From contig NZ_RBZY01000037.1 in the NCBI RefSeq assembly GCF_004022425.1, forward strand, positions 1 to 37,368: 37,368 nt of DNA, in the 5' to 3' direction. The notes beneath the pieces are model-generated. The model saw nothing but the letters and a program-made list of their open reading frames with translations, was not told the origin of the DNA and did not search any database. Made by a program: the position numbers and the translations under genes. Shown here in pieces: positions 23,767 through 31,725 of this stretch. Position 1 is the first letter of the stretch; every line of letters begins with the position of its first letter. This stretch comes from Microbacterium enclense. GTDB lineage: Bacteria > Actinomycetota > Actinomycetes > Actinomycetales > Microbacteriaceae.

Positions 23767-24375
23767 GTGAGAGACGAAGACCCGCAGCCCGCGGATGACG
23801 GGGCACGCGCCAAGCGATCGGATGCGACGCGGAATCGCGCGAACATCGTGACGGCGGCCAGGGACGTGCTCGCAGGCGACGGGGACGCCTCGATGCACGC
23901 CATCGCCAAAGCGGCGGGCGTCGGACAGGGCACGCTCTACCGCCACTTCCCCACACGGGAGGCGCTCGTCATGGCCGTCCACCGCACCGACATCGCTGGA
24001 CTCGTCGACGCGGCGCCACTTCTTCTCGCGCAGCACGATCCCGTCCTCGCGTTGAGACTGTGGCTGGATCACCTGGCGCAGTACGGACGGATCAAGAGGG
24101 GCCTGGGGTCAGCGCTGCACACCGTCATGCATGACCAACTGATGACGGAGGGCTACGCTCCCGTCCTCCGCGCCCTCGCGCATCTGTTGGAGGCCGGCGC
24201 CCGTGAAGATCGCATCCGCGCCGACGTCACCGCGGATGAGGTGATGCTGCTCCTGGGGTTCCTCTGGCGCATCGAAGCCGATGAGACCTGGTCCTCGCGC
24301 GTGGAACGCATGCTGGATCTGGTCGTGGACGGGCTCCGACCGCGGGGAAGCGAGCGGGGGCACGCGAGCCTCTAA
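23767..24375 (+). CDS. TetR family transcriptional regulator
   Basis: A 202-residue regulator. The HTH at about residues 20-65 reads RANIVTAARDVLAGDGDASM, HAIAKAAGVGQGTLYRHFPT, REALVMAVH, with the typical G-V-G-x-G-T-L-Y-R-H-F recognition motif. The C-terminal part is a helical ligand-binding domain of the SbtR-like type (LRLWLDHLAQYGRIKRGLGS). I chose the GTG at 23767, which has an AAGGG site 5 nt upstream; the longer frame from 23704 would translate through the operators. Confidence 0.91.
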   Translation: MRDEDPQPADDGARAKRSDATRNRANIVTAARDVLAGDGDASMHAIAKAAGVGQGTLYRHFPTREALVMAVHRTDIAGLVDAAPLLLAQHDPVLALRLWLDHLAQYGRIKRGLGSALHTVMHDQLMTEGYAPVLRALAHLLEAGAREDRIRADVTADEVMLLLGFLWRIEADETWSSRVERMLDLVVDGLRPRGSERGHASL

Positions 24376-24377
24376 CG

Positions 24378-24411
24378 CAGATCAGCCCCGCTCGAAAGCG
24401 GGGCTGATCTG
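24378..24411. terminator. Strong bidirectional hairpin between TetR gene and tRNA-Ser
   Basis: A perfect 15-bp stem, CAGATCAGCCCCGCT / AGCGGGGCTGATCTG, closed by a CGAA tetraloop. It starts 3 nt after the TetR stop and ends 10 nt from the 3' end of the tRNA on the other strand, so it probably stops both transcripts. Confidence 0.85.
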
Positions 24412-24421
24412 GTGAAAGTGG

Positions 24422-24509
24422 CGGTGACGGTGGGATTTGAACCCACGGTAGGGGGTTACCCTACACAACTTTTCGAGAGTTGCACCTTCGGCCGCTCGGA
24501 CACGTCACC
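24422..24509 (-). tRNA. tRNA-Ser (anticodon CGA)
   Basis: An 88-nt class II tRNA. The acceptor stem GGTGACG pairs with CGTCACC, discriminator G. The anticodon arm is CAACT-CTCGAAA-AGTTG with anticodon CGA, reading UCG. There is a long variable arm (TAGGG-TAAC-CCCTA) and a T-arm GTGGG-TTCAAAT-CCCAC. CCA is not encoded. The strong hairpin just beyond its 3' end is the likely terminator. Confidence 0.96.
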
Positions 24510-24635
24510 GCCGACCAGCTTACGACACTCCGCGGGATGCCGCGAATCCGCGCGGCACGGGGCGTTCGGCATCCAGTCCTCCATCGTCGAGACACAGCTC
24601 TGGCACCGGTCCCACACCGATGCCAGGATCAGAGC

Positions 24636-25589
24636 ATGAGCGTGATCGAGAACTCCAAACTGACCGTCGTCGGCGCGGGGAGCGTCGGGGCCAGCGTCGC
24701 GTACGCCGCCCTCATCCGCGGGTCGGCGCGGCACGTCGCCCTCTACGACATCGCCGAGGCGAAGGTCGAGGCCGAGGTTCTCGACCTCGCACACGGCACC
24801 CAGTTCACCGGCTCGAGCGACATCACCGGGGGCAGCGACGTGTCGGTCGCCGAGGGGTCGCACGTCGTCGTCATCACGGCCGGCGCGAAGCAGAACCCCG
24901 GCCAGACGCGCACGGAGCTGGCCGCGACGAACGCCGGCATCATCCGCTCGATGATGCCCGAGCTGCTCGCGGTCGCCCCGAACGCGATCTACGTCATCGT
25001 CACGAATCCGTGCGACGTGCTCACGGTCCTCGCCCAGCGGGCCACGGGACTCCCCCCGCACCGGATCTTCGCCTCGGGCACCGTGCTCGACACCTCGCGC
25101 CTGCGCTGGAAGATCGCGCAGCGCGCGGGCGTCGCGACCTCCAGCGTCCACGCCTGGATCGTCGGCGAGCACGGCGACACGGAGTTCCCGCTGTGGTCCA
25201 CCGCGACGATCGGCACGGTACCGATCACCGAGTACGACCTCCCCGACGGCACCCGGTTCGACGAAGCCGAATTGGATGCCATCGCCGTCGACGTCCGCGA
25301 CGCGGCGTACAAGGTCATCCAGGGCAAGGGCGCGACGAACTACGCCATCGGGCTGTCCAGCGCTCGCATCGTCGAGGCGATCCTTCGCGACGAGCACGCG
25401 ATCCTCCCGGTCAGCACCGTCCTCGAGGACTTTCACGGCATCTCGGGCATGGCCCTGTCGGTGCCGTCCGTCGTCAGCGCGCGGGGCGCCGTGCCCCTCA
25501 CCGGCACGCCGTTCTCCGACCGCGAACTTACGCTGCTCCGGCGCTCGGCCGATGCCCTCACGACCGTGGCGGAGTCGCTCGGCGACTGA
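24636..25589 (+). CDS. ldh: L-lactate dehydrogenase
   Basis: A 317-residue NAD-dependent enzyme that reduces pyruvate to L-lactate. The Rossmann motif is VVGAGSVGAS (residues 11-20). The substrate loop AGAKQNPGQTR has Gln86 where malate dehydrogenases have Arg, so lactate/pyruvate specificity is expected, and Arg92 is the mobile catalytic Arg. Asp152 and Arg155 (LDTSRLR) and catalytic His179 (VGEHGDTEFP) are present. It fits the fermentative or low-oxygen theme of the neighbouring DevR-like island, but no DevR-like box was seen upstream. Confidence 0.95.
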   Translation: MSVIENSKLTVVGAGSVGASVAYAALIRGSARHVALYDIAEAKVEAEVLDLAHGTQFTGSSDITGGSDVSVAEGSHVVVITAGAKQNPGQTRTELAATNAGIIRSMMPELLAVAPNAIYVIVTNPCDVLTVLAQRATGLPPHRIFASGTVLDTSRLRWKIAQRAGVATSSVHAWIVGEHGDTEFPLWSTATIGTVPITEYDLPDGTRFDEAELDAIAVDVRDAAYKVIQGKGATNYAIGLSSARIVEAILRDEHAILPVSTVLEDFHGISGMALSVPSVVSARGAVPLTGTPFSDRELTLLRRSADALTTVAESLGD

Positions 25590-25620
25590 CCGCCCAGCGC
25601 CCCGGCGGGTGCCTGTCCGC

Positions 25621-25681
25621 CATGAACGCGATCCGCGCCGAGAAACGCGTTGCCACCGCGTTCATGCCCGTGGATCGCGTT
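25621..25681. repeat. Overlapping inverted repeats that can form alternative hairpins
   Basis: CATGAACGCG (25621-25630) pairs with CGCGTTCATG (25657-25666). The overlapping AACGCGATCC (25625-25634) pairs equally well with GGATCGCGTT (25672-25681). The two 10-bp stems exclude each other. A third element, the palindrome AACGCGTT (25644-25651), lies inside the loop. The block lies after ldh and about 60 nt before radA. Confidence 0.6.
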
Positions 25682-25742
25682 TATCGGGATGCCGCTGACA
25701 CCGCGCGCCGGCCATGTCGGAGGGCCCGCGTAGCCTGGGCGC

Positions 25743-27110
25743 ATGGCATCCCGTCGCCCCTCCCCCACGGCCGCTCCGTACCGGTGCACCGAGTGCGGAT
25801 GGACGACACTGAAGTGGGTCGGCCGGTGCGGCGAGTGCCAGTCCTGGGGCACGGTCGTCGAGGCCGCCGAGCAAACGGGCATCACCCGGTCCGTCACCGC
25901 CGTCGCCCCCGGCGCCGCACGTGCGGCTCGCCGCATCACCGAGATCGACACGCACGACGCCCCACGGAGAACGAGCGGCGTGGGCGAGTTCGACAGAGTG
26001 CTGGGCGGGGGGATCGTGCCGGGCGCCGCCATCCTGCTGAGCGGCGAGCCCGGCGTCGGCAAGTCCACGCTGCTCCTCGAGGTCGCGGCTCAAAGCGCCC
26101 GCGCCGGTCGTCGCGTGCTGTACGCGAGTGGTGAGGAGTCCGCGGCGCAAGTGCGCCTGCGCGCCGAGCGCACCGGCGCGCTGCACGACGAGCTGTTCCT
26201 CGCCTCGGAAACCGACCTGGCCACGATCCTGGGCCACATCGACCAGGTCGAGCCCGAGCTGCTCATCGTCGACTCCGTGCAGACCGTTTCGTCCGCGCTG
26301 AGCGACGGAGCGGCGGGTCAGCCCGCCCAGGTGCGGGAGGTGGCATCCACTCTCATCCGGATCGCGAAGGAGCGGGGGCTGCCCATCGTCCTCGTGGGCC
26401 ACGTGACCAAGGACGGCACGATCGCGGGCCCCCGCGTGCTCGAGCACCTCGTCGACGTCGTCTGCCACTTCGAGGGCGACCGACAGACCTCTCTCCGTTT
26501 CGTCCGCGCGTTGAAGAACCGCTTCGGCCCCACCGACGAGGTCGGCTGCTTCGACATGACCGGCAGCGGCATCGCCGAGGTCAGCGACCCGAGCGCGCTG
26601 TTCCTCGGGCACGGCGACCCCGAACCCGGCACGTGCGTCACGATCGCGATGGAGGGCCGCCGCGCACTCCCCGTCGAGATCCAGGCCCTCGCCGTGAAGC
26701 AGACCGCCCCCAATCCGCGTCGCATCGTCAACGGCGTCGACTCGTCGCGCGTGGCGATGGTCCTGGCCGTCCTCGAAAGCCGTATGGGCGTGTCACTGGC
26801 CGACAAAGACGTGTACGTCTCGACCGTCGGCGGGGTGCGGCTGGTCGAGCCCGCGGCCGATCTCGCCATCGCCATCGCCGTGGCCAACGCCGTGCAGAAC
26901 CGCACGGTCTCGAAGCGGCTCGCGGCGATCGGCGAGCTGACGCTGACGGGAGAGATCCGCAACGTCACGCAGGCGGCGCAACGCGCGTCCGAGGCCGCGC
27001 GGCTCGGGTATCACACCGTCCTCGACTCGTCGTCGCGCAAGCTCGCCCAGGCGCTCAACGAGTTGAAGGTGCGGGGGATGCCACGCGACGAGGTCGCGCC
27101 CGAGTTCTAG
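25743..27110 (+). CDS. radA: DNA repair protein RadA
   Basis: A 455-residue RecA-like ATPase/helicase that helps branch migration of recombination intermediates. The N-terminal C4 zinc finger is Cys15, 18, 29 and 32 (CTECGW, CGECQSWG). Walker A is GEPGVGKST (about 101-109), Walker B is LLIVDSV (about 173), the RadA-specific KNRFG motif is at 258-262, and a Lon-protease-like C-terminal domain follows (about 285-455). Family length is normal. A TAGCCT hexamer lies 6 nt before the ATG and no Shine-Dalgarno is visible, so it is probably leaderless. Confidence 0.96.
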   Translation: MASRRPSPTAAPYRCTECGWTTLKWVGRCGECQSWGTVVEAAEQTGITRSVTAVAPGAARAARRITEIDTHDAPRRTSGVGEFDRVLGGGIVPGAAILLSGEPGVGKSTLLLEVAAQSARAGRRVLYASGEESAAQVRLRAERTGALHDELFLASETDLATILGHIDQVEPELLIVDSVQTVSSALSDGAAGQPAQVREVASTLIRIAKERGLPIVLVGHVTKDGTIAGPRVLEHLVDVVCHFEGDRQTSLRFVRALKNRFGPTDEVGCFDMTGSGIAEVSDPSALFLGHGDPEPGTCVTIAMEGRRALPVEIQALAVKQTAPNPRRIVNGVDSSRVAMVLAVLESRMGVSLADKDVYVSTVGGVRLVEPAADLAIAIAVANAVQNRTVSKRLAAIGELTLTGEIRNVTQAAQRASEAARLGYHTVLDSSSRKLAQALNELKVRGMPRDEVAPEF

Positions 27111-27132
27111 GGCCGCGGCCGGGGTGCGCCGG

Positions 27133-27243
27133 TCAGCGACCCGGCGGAGCCGAGCGGCGACGGCGGTGCGGCGACGTGAAGCCGAGCAGGACGGGGATCG
27201 CGAGTCCGGCGGCGCACACGGCACCGGCGATCAGGTACTCCAT
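27133..27243 (-). CDS. Possible small membrane protein, 36 aa
   Basis: A short frame encoding one hydrophobic helix followed by a basic tail: MEYLIAGAVCAAGLAIPVLL, then GFTSPHRRRRSAPPGR. The positive-inside pattern would place the tail in the cytoplasm. It lies convergent to radA, whose stop is 23 nt away. The ribosome site is weak (GGGG 1 nt before the ATG), so support is modest. The following 27244-27489 stretch shows no convincing gene. Confidence 0.38.
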   Translation of the reverse strand: MEYLIAGAVCAAGLAIPVLLGFTSPHRRRRSAPPGR

Positions 27244-27489
27244 GCCCCGAGTCTTGCACGCGGGCCTCACCCGCGCGAGTCGGACACGTCACCCGCAGAG
27301 CGTCGCTCCGCCGCGCCTCCGGGTTCTGGCATCCCTGCCATCACCGCTCCCCGCCCGGCTGCGCACGACTCCGGCGCATCCAGCCCACCGCGTGCCGCGC
27401 GACGGCCGCCGCGCACGACCGCAGGAGTTGTGCCGACGAGCACACCCGAGTGGCGCCGCCGGGTAGTACCGGCCGAGGTGCGCGGCGGC

Positions 27490-27900
27490 TCAGGCGTCGA
27501 GGGCGGCGAGCAAGTCCGCGGGGCTGGCCTGGATCGGGTGCGGGCCCGCGATGTCGATGAACACGGTCGTGATCTCGTCGCGGTGGTGGTCGAGGAACGC
27601 CCGCAGCCACGAAGGTGACTGCAGGGCGACGTGCGGCGGCAGGGTCTGGGGCTTGTGCGCCGCGTCGCTGAACAGCAGCAGGGCGATCTGGCCCGTGTTC
27701 GGATCGCGGTAGGTCCACACCTCGCCGACGTCGAGCGGGTTGTCGGCCTCGCCGGCTCGCATGAGCGGCACGACGGTCGGCCCGTGGCGGAGCGCGAAAG
27801 CGATCGCCGCCATGTCCTGCGTCTGCAGGGCGTCGGTGAGGGCGGTGTTCTTGAACTCCACGTCAGGCTTCTTTCCCTTGCGCTTCTTTCCGCCGGCCAT
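27490..27900 (-). CDS. SseB-like small protein, 136 aa
   Basis: A 136-residue soluble protein. After a very basic start (MAGGKKRKGKKPDVEF) comes a domain resembling the SseB N-terminal fold: LTDALQTQDMAAIAFALRHG, then VVPLM, WTYRDPNTGQIALLLFSDAA and PHPIQASPADLLAALDA. The assignment is by eye. A TAGGGT hexamer lies 6 nt before the ATG, so it is probably leaderless and transcribed alone. Confidence 0.72.
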   Translation of the reverse strand: MAGGKKRKGKKPDVEFKNTALTDALQTQDMAAIAFALRHGPTVVPLMRAGEADNPLDVGEVWTYRDPNTGQIALLLFSDAAHKPQTLPPHVALQSPSWLRAFLDHHRDEITTVFIDIAGPHPIQASPADLLAALDA

Positions 27901-28028
27901 CCTTCGACCCTATCCGCGGCATCCCCCGCGTGCCCAGCGGAGGAGATGCGGTGTGCGGAGGACCCCGACCGCCGCGCGCGTCCTCCCGTCGCCCCATGTC
28001 CTCCGCTCGTCAACCCCAGCCGCCGGGC

Positions 28029-28745
28029 CTACGCCAAGAATCCGCGCAACAGCGCCTCACTCCCGGCAAGGTGATCGCGCATCGCGGCCTGCGCGGCATC
28101 CGGTCTCCCGGCGAGGATCGCCGACACGATCGCCGCGTGCTGTGCGGTGGAGTGATCGATGTTGCGCGGCAGGAGGGGGAACGTGTCGAGCCACGCGTTC
28201 ACGCGCGCGCGGTTGTCGGCGACGAGAGGGACGAGCGAGGGGATGCCGGCGAGCTCCGCGATCGTGAGGTGCAGGAGCGTGTCGAGCCGGCGGTAGTCCT
28301 CGCCGCCGGCGACGGCCGCGGCCTCGTGCCGCGCCCACAGCACGTCCCGCTCCTCGGGGGCGAGCGTGCGGCCCCCCGCCGCCCAGGCGGCTCCGGGTTC
28401 GAGCACGCCGCGGAGGGCGATGACGTCGTCCAGCTCATCGGCGGACACCTCCGCCGGACCCGCGGGCCGCGGCACGGGGTCGACGACGAACGTCCCGCCG
28501 TAGCGTCCGCGCCGGGTCTCGAGCCAACCGGCATCCGAGAGCTCCCGGATCGCCTCGCGCACCGTGTCGCGGCTGACGCCGTACAGCGCGGCGAGTTCGC
28601 GTTCCGCGGGCAGCGACTCCCCCGGTGCCACGAGCCCGAGCCGCACGGTCTGGACGATGCGCGCGGTGGTGTCCTCGAGCGCGTTGCCGCTGCGGACGGG
28701 CCGGTACACGGCCCGGCGCAGGTCGTCCAGGGGCGCGGAAGTCAT
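28029..28745 (-). CDS. GntR family regulator, FCD (FadR) subgroup
   Basis: A 238-residue regulator. The N-terminal winged helix covers about residues 20-90 (GLVAPGESLPAERELAALYG, VSRDTVREAIRELSDAGWLE, TRRGRYGGTFV). The C-terminal FCD domain (about 105-235) keeps the Asp/His metal-binding pattern (RRLDTLLHLTIAELAG; DHSTAQHAAIVSAI; MRDHLAG). It is the last gene of the gamma-glutamylation operon, 24 nt after the SDR, and probably represses the operon in response to a pathway intermediate. Confidence 0.92.
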   Translation of the reverse strand: MTSAPLDDLRRAVYRPVRSGNALEDTTARIVQTVRLGLVAPGESLPAERELAALYGVSRDTVREAIRELSDAGWLETRRGRYGGTFVVDPVPRPAGPAEVSADELDDVIALRGVLEPGAAWAAGGRTLAPEERDVLWARHEAAAVAGGEDYRRLDTLLHLTIAELAGIPSLVPLVADNRARVNAWLDTFPLLPRNIDHSTAQHAAIVSAILAGRPDAAQAAMRDHLAGSEALLRGFLA

Positions 28746-28769
28746 CCCGTCAGCCTGTCATGCCACCGG

Positions 28770-29549
28770 TCACAGGGGCGTCACGTACGCGTTGGTGATA
28801 CCGCCATCGACGACGAACGCTGTCGCGGTGATGAAGGAGGCGTCGTCGGATGCCAGGAACGCCACGGCCGCGGCCATCTCCTCGGGCTCGGCGAACCGGC
28901 CCATCGGCACGTGCACGAGCCGGCGCTGCGCGCGCTCGGGGTCCTTCGCGAACAGCTCCTGCAGGAGCGGGGTGTTCACCGGTCCGGGGCACAGCGCGTT
29001 CACGCGAATCCCCTGCCGCGCGAACTGCACGCCGAGCTCGCGGGTCATCGCGAGCACGCCGCCCTTGGACGCGGTGTACGAGATCTGCGAGGTAGCCGAC
29101 CCGAGCAGCGCGACGAAAGACGCGGTGTTGATGATCGACCCGCGGCCCGCCGGCACCATGTGCCGCAGCGCCGCACGGGAGCAGAGGTACACGCTCTTCA
29201 GGTTGACGTCCTGCACGCGATCCCAGGCGGGCAGTTCCGTCGTCTCGATCGAGTCGTCGTCGGCGGGGGAGATGCCGGCGTTGTTGAACGCGATGTCGAC
29301 GCGGCCGAGTTCGGCGGCGACGCCGTCGAAGAGGGCATCGACGGATGCCTCGTCTGCGACGTTCACCTGACGGAAGACCCCGTCGACCTCGGCGGCCGCC
29401 GCAGCGCCGGTGGTCTCGTCGAGGTCGGCGATCACGACGCGCGCGCCCTCGGCGGCGAAACGGCGGGCGGTGGCGAGGCCGATGCCCGACGCACCGCCGG
29501 TGACGATGGCGACGCGGTCGCGCAGCCGCTGGGTGAGGTCGACGGTCAT
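28770..29549 (-). CDS. SDR oxidoreductase of the gamma-glutamylation operon
   Basis: A 259-residue classical SDR. The cofactor motif TGGASGIG is at residues 17-24, NNAG at 89-92, and the catalytic residues are Ser144, Tyr158 and Lys162 (YTASK). An acidic residue after the second strand (ADLDE) favours NAD(H). In the operon it takes the place where putrescine pathways use the flavin oxidase PuuB. An SDR can oxidise an alcohol but not an amine, which suggests the substrate is a gamma-glutamyl amino alcohol (inference). AAGGA lies 10 nt before the ATG at 29549; upstream in-frame ATGs at 29570 and 29600 have no clear site. Confidence 0.9.
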   Translation of the reverse strand: MTVDLTQRLRDRVAIVTGGASGIGLATARRFAAEGARVVIADLDETTGAAAAAEVDGVFRQVNVADEASVDALFDGVAAELGRVDIAFNNAGISPADDDSIETTELPAWDRVQDVNLKSVYLCSRAALRHMVPAGRGSIINTASFVALLGSATSQISYTASKGGVLAMTRELGVQFARQGIRVNALCPGPVNTPLLQELFAKDPERAQRRLVHVPMGRFAEPEEMAAAVAFLASDDASFITATAFVVDGGITNAYVTPL

Positions 29550-29596
29550 GTGCTGTGGTTCCTTACGCATGAGGGTGGGGTTGGGAGAAAGGGGGG

Positions 29597-30952
29597 TCAC
29601 TCGGTGGCGTAGAAGACGTTCTTCGTCTCGGTGAACTGCTCGGCGGCATCCGGACCCAGCTCGCGGCCGAGGCCCGACGCCTTCATGCCGCCGAAGGGCG
29701 TGGCGTAGCGCACCGACGAGTGCGAGTTCACGGACAGCACGCCGCTGCGCACCCCGCGCGAGACCCGGATGCCACGACCGAGGTTCTCGGTCCAGATCGA
29801 GCCCGCGAGACCGTACGCGGTGTCATTGGCGAGGCGGATGGCCTCCGCTTCGTCCTCGAACGGAAGCACGGCGAGGACGGGTCCGAACACCTCCTCCTGC
29901 GCGATGCGGTCGCCGGGCTGCGCGAGTACGACGGCGGGAGCGAACCAGAAGCCGTCGCCTTCCGGCGCCGAGCCGCGGAACGCCACGTCGGCACCGTCGA
30001 GGAACCCCGCGACGGTGGAGCGGTGGGATGCCGAGATCAGCGGCCCCATCTGGGTGTCCTCGTCGTGCGGGTCACCGACGCGCCACGCGGCGACGGCGGG
30101 TTCGAGCAGCTCGAGGAACCGGTCGTAGACGCGGCGCTGGACGAGGAGGCGGCTGCGCGCGCAGCAGTCCTGGCCCGCGTTGTCGAAGACGGAACCCGGC
30201 ACCCCGGCCGCGGCTTTCTCGAGGTCGGCATCCGCGAAGACGATGTTGGCGCTCTTGCCGCCGAGTTCGAGGGTGACGGGCTTGAGGAGTCGCGCGCACC
30301 CGGCGGCGACCTCGGTGCCGACCTCGGTCGAGCCGGTGAAGACGACCTTGTGCACGTCGGAGTGCGACACGAATCGCTGGCCGACGACCGAACCCGAACC
30401 GACGACGACCCGGAAGAGCCCCTCCGGCAGCCCCGCCTCGAGCGCCAGCTCCCCGAGGCGGATGGCGGTGAGCGGCGTCAGCTCGGCCGGCTTCAGCACG
30501 ACGGCGTTGCCCGCGGCGAGCGCCGGGGCGAAGCCCCACGCGGCGATCGTCATGGGGAAGTTCCAGGGCACGATGATCCCGACGACGCCGTACGGCTCGT
30601 GGTACGTCACGTCGAGACCCCCGGCGACGGGGATCTGCTTCCCGATCAGGCGTTCCGGCGATCCGGCGTAGTAGTTGAGCACCTGCGCGACGTGCCGCGC
30701 CTCCCACCGCGCCGAGCCGATCGGGTGCCCGGAGTTGCGCACCTCGAGCGCCGCGAGCTCCTCGACGTGCGCCTCGACGACGCGCGCGAACGACCGCAGC
30801 GCATCGGCACGGGCGACCGGGGCGAGGGCGGCCCAGGCGCGCTGCGCGCGGACGGCGTCGGCGACGGCGGCATCCACCTCGGCGACCTCGGCTCGCTCGA
30901 GCGTCGTGATCGGGATGCCGGTCGAGGGATCGGTGACGGTGAAGGTGCTCAT
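29597..30952 (-). CDS. Aldehyde dehydrogenase, PuuC-like role
   Basis: A 451-residue NAD(P)-dependent aldehyde dehydrogenase. Key residues are Asn131 (VPWNFPM), Lys154 (VVLKPAELTP), Glu229 (LELGGKSAN) and catalytic Cys263 (NAGQDCCARSR). It starts about 25 residues later than many relatives but all core motifs are present. The start overlaps the stop of the upstream hydrolase by 4 nt. In context it should oxidise a gamma-glutamylated amino aldehyde to the acid: gamma-glutamylglycine if the starting amine is ethanolamine, or gamma-glutamyl-GABA if putrescine. Confidence 0.93.
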   Translation of the reverse strand: MSTFTVTDPSTGIPITTLERAEVAEVDAAVADAVRAQRAWAALAPVARADALRSFARVVEAHVEELAALEVRNSGHPIGSARWEARHVAQVLNYYAGSPERLIGKQIPVAGGLDVTYHEPYGVVGIIVPWNFPMTIAAWGFAPALAAGNAVVLKPAELTPLTAIRLGELALEAGLPEGLFRVVVGSGSVVGQRFVSHSDVHKVVFTGSTEVGTEVAAGCARLLKPVTLELGGKSANIVFADADLEKAAAGVPGSVFDNAGQDCCARSRLLVQRRVYDRFLELLEPAVAAWRVGDPHDEDTQMGPLISASHRSTVAGFLDGADVAFRGSAPEGDGFWFAPAVVLAQPGDRIAQEEVFGPVLAVLPFEDEAEAIRLANDTAYGLAGSIWTENLGRGIRVSRGVRSGVLSVNSHSSVRYATPFGGMKASGLGRELGPDAAEQFTETKNVFYATE

Positions 30953-31725
30953 GCGGGAACTTCCTGGTGCGTGGAGGAACGTGCGGCGCGGTGAGCCGCT
31001 GCGGCGGCGACGAGCCCGAGGAACAGACGCCGGTCCTCGGCGTTCTCCTCGGGATGCCACTGCACGGCCACGAGGTAGTCGTCGCCGGGCGTCTCGATGG
31101 CCTGTACGAGTCCGTCGTCCGTGCGCGCGGTGACCCGCAGCCCCTCGCCGACCCGGTCGATGCCCTGGTGGTGGTAGCTGTGGACGGTGAGCTCTCCGGC
31201 ACCGACGAGGCCGGCCAGCCGGGTTCCGGCATCCACCTCGACGACGTTCTCGGCGAAGACCCCTCCGCCGATCTTGTAGCGCTCGGTACCGAGGGCCTCG
31301 GGCAGGTGCTGGTGCAGCGTGCCGCCGAGGGCGACGTTGATGAGCTGAAGCCCCCGGCAGATGCCGAAGACCGGGATGCCACGCTCCCGCGCCCCGGCCA
31401 GGAGGGCGAGCTCCCACGCGTCGCGGTCGGCGCGCGGCGGGTCGGTGAGCGGGTGCCGTTCAGCGCCGTACAGCTCGGGCTGCACGTCGAGGCCGCCGGT
31501 GAGGATCAGTCCGTCGAGACCGTCGAGCACCGCGGCGGCGGCCTCGACGGGCCGGGGCTGCGGCGGGAGCAGCACCGCGGTGGCGCCCGAGGCGGTGACG
31601 GCGTCGAAGTACTGCTGCGGCAGGAACGACGCACGCACGTCCCAGACGCCCTGGGTGGCGCGTTCGAGGTAGGTGGTGAGCCCGACGACGGGGGTCCGGG
31701 CGGGATCAGAGACGCTCGAAACCAC
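30949..31725 (-). CDS. Gamma-glutamyl amide hydrolase, PuuD-like (class I glutamine amidotransferase fold)
   Basis: A 258-residue peptidase C26-type hydrolase. The catalytic triad is Cys123 (FGICRGLQLIN), His224 and Glu226 (VQWHPEEN). LTGGLDVQPELYG at about residue 75 and VHSYHHQGID at about 181 are typical of PuuD. It should release glutamate from the gamma-glutamyl end product. The GTG start lies 20 nt inside the end of the ligase gene, and its stop overlaps the dehydrogenase start, so ligase, hydrolase and dehydrogenase form one translationally coupled block. Confidence 0.92.
   Translation of the reverse strand: MVSSVSDPARTPVVGLTTYLERATQGVWDVRASFLPQQYFDAVTASGATAVLLPPQPRPVEAAAAVLDGLDGLILTGGLDVQPELYGAERHPLTDPPRADRDAWELALLAGARERGIPVFGICRGLQLINVALGGTLHQHLPEALGTERYKIGGGVFAENVVEVDAGTRLAGLVGAGELTVHSYHHQGIDRVGEGLRVTARTDDGLVQAIETPGDDYLVAVQWHPEENAEDRRLFLGLVAAAAAHRAARSSTHQEVPA

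Noticed and set aside
27244..27489. Gene in the gap between the small membrane ORF and the SseB-like gene
   Set aside because: Open frames here have shadow composition, no ribosome site and no domain; I see nothing functional.
29597..31417. Extension of the aldehyde dehydrogenase to a 606-residue protein
   Set aside because: The added N-terminal 155 residues are Arg/Gly-rich antisense-type sequence and read over the hydrolase gene in another frame. The ATG at 30952 overlaps the hydrolase stop as expected for coupling.
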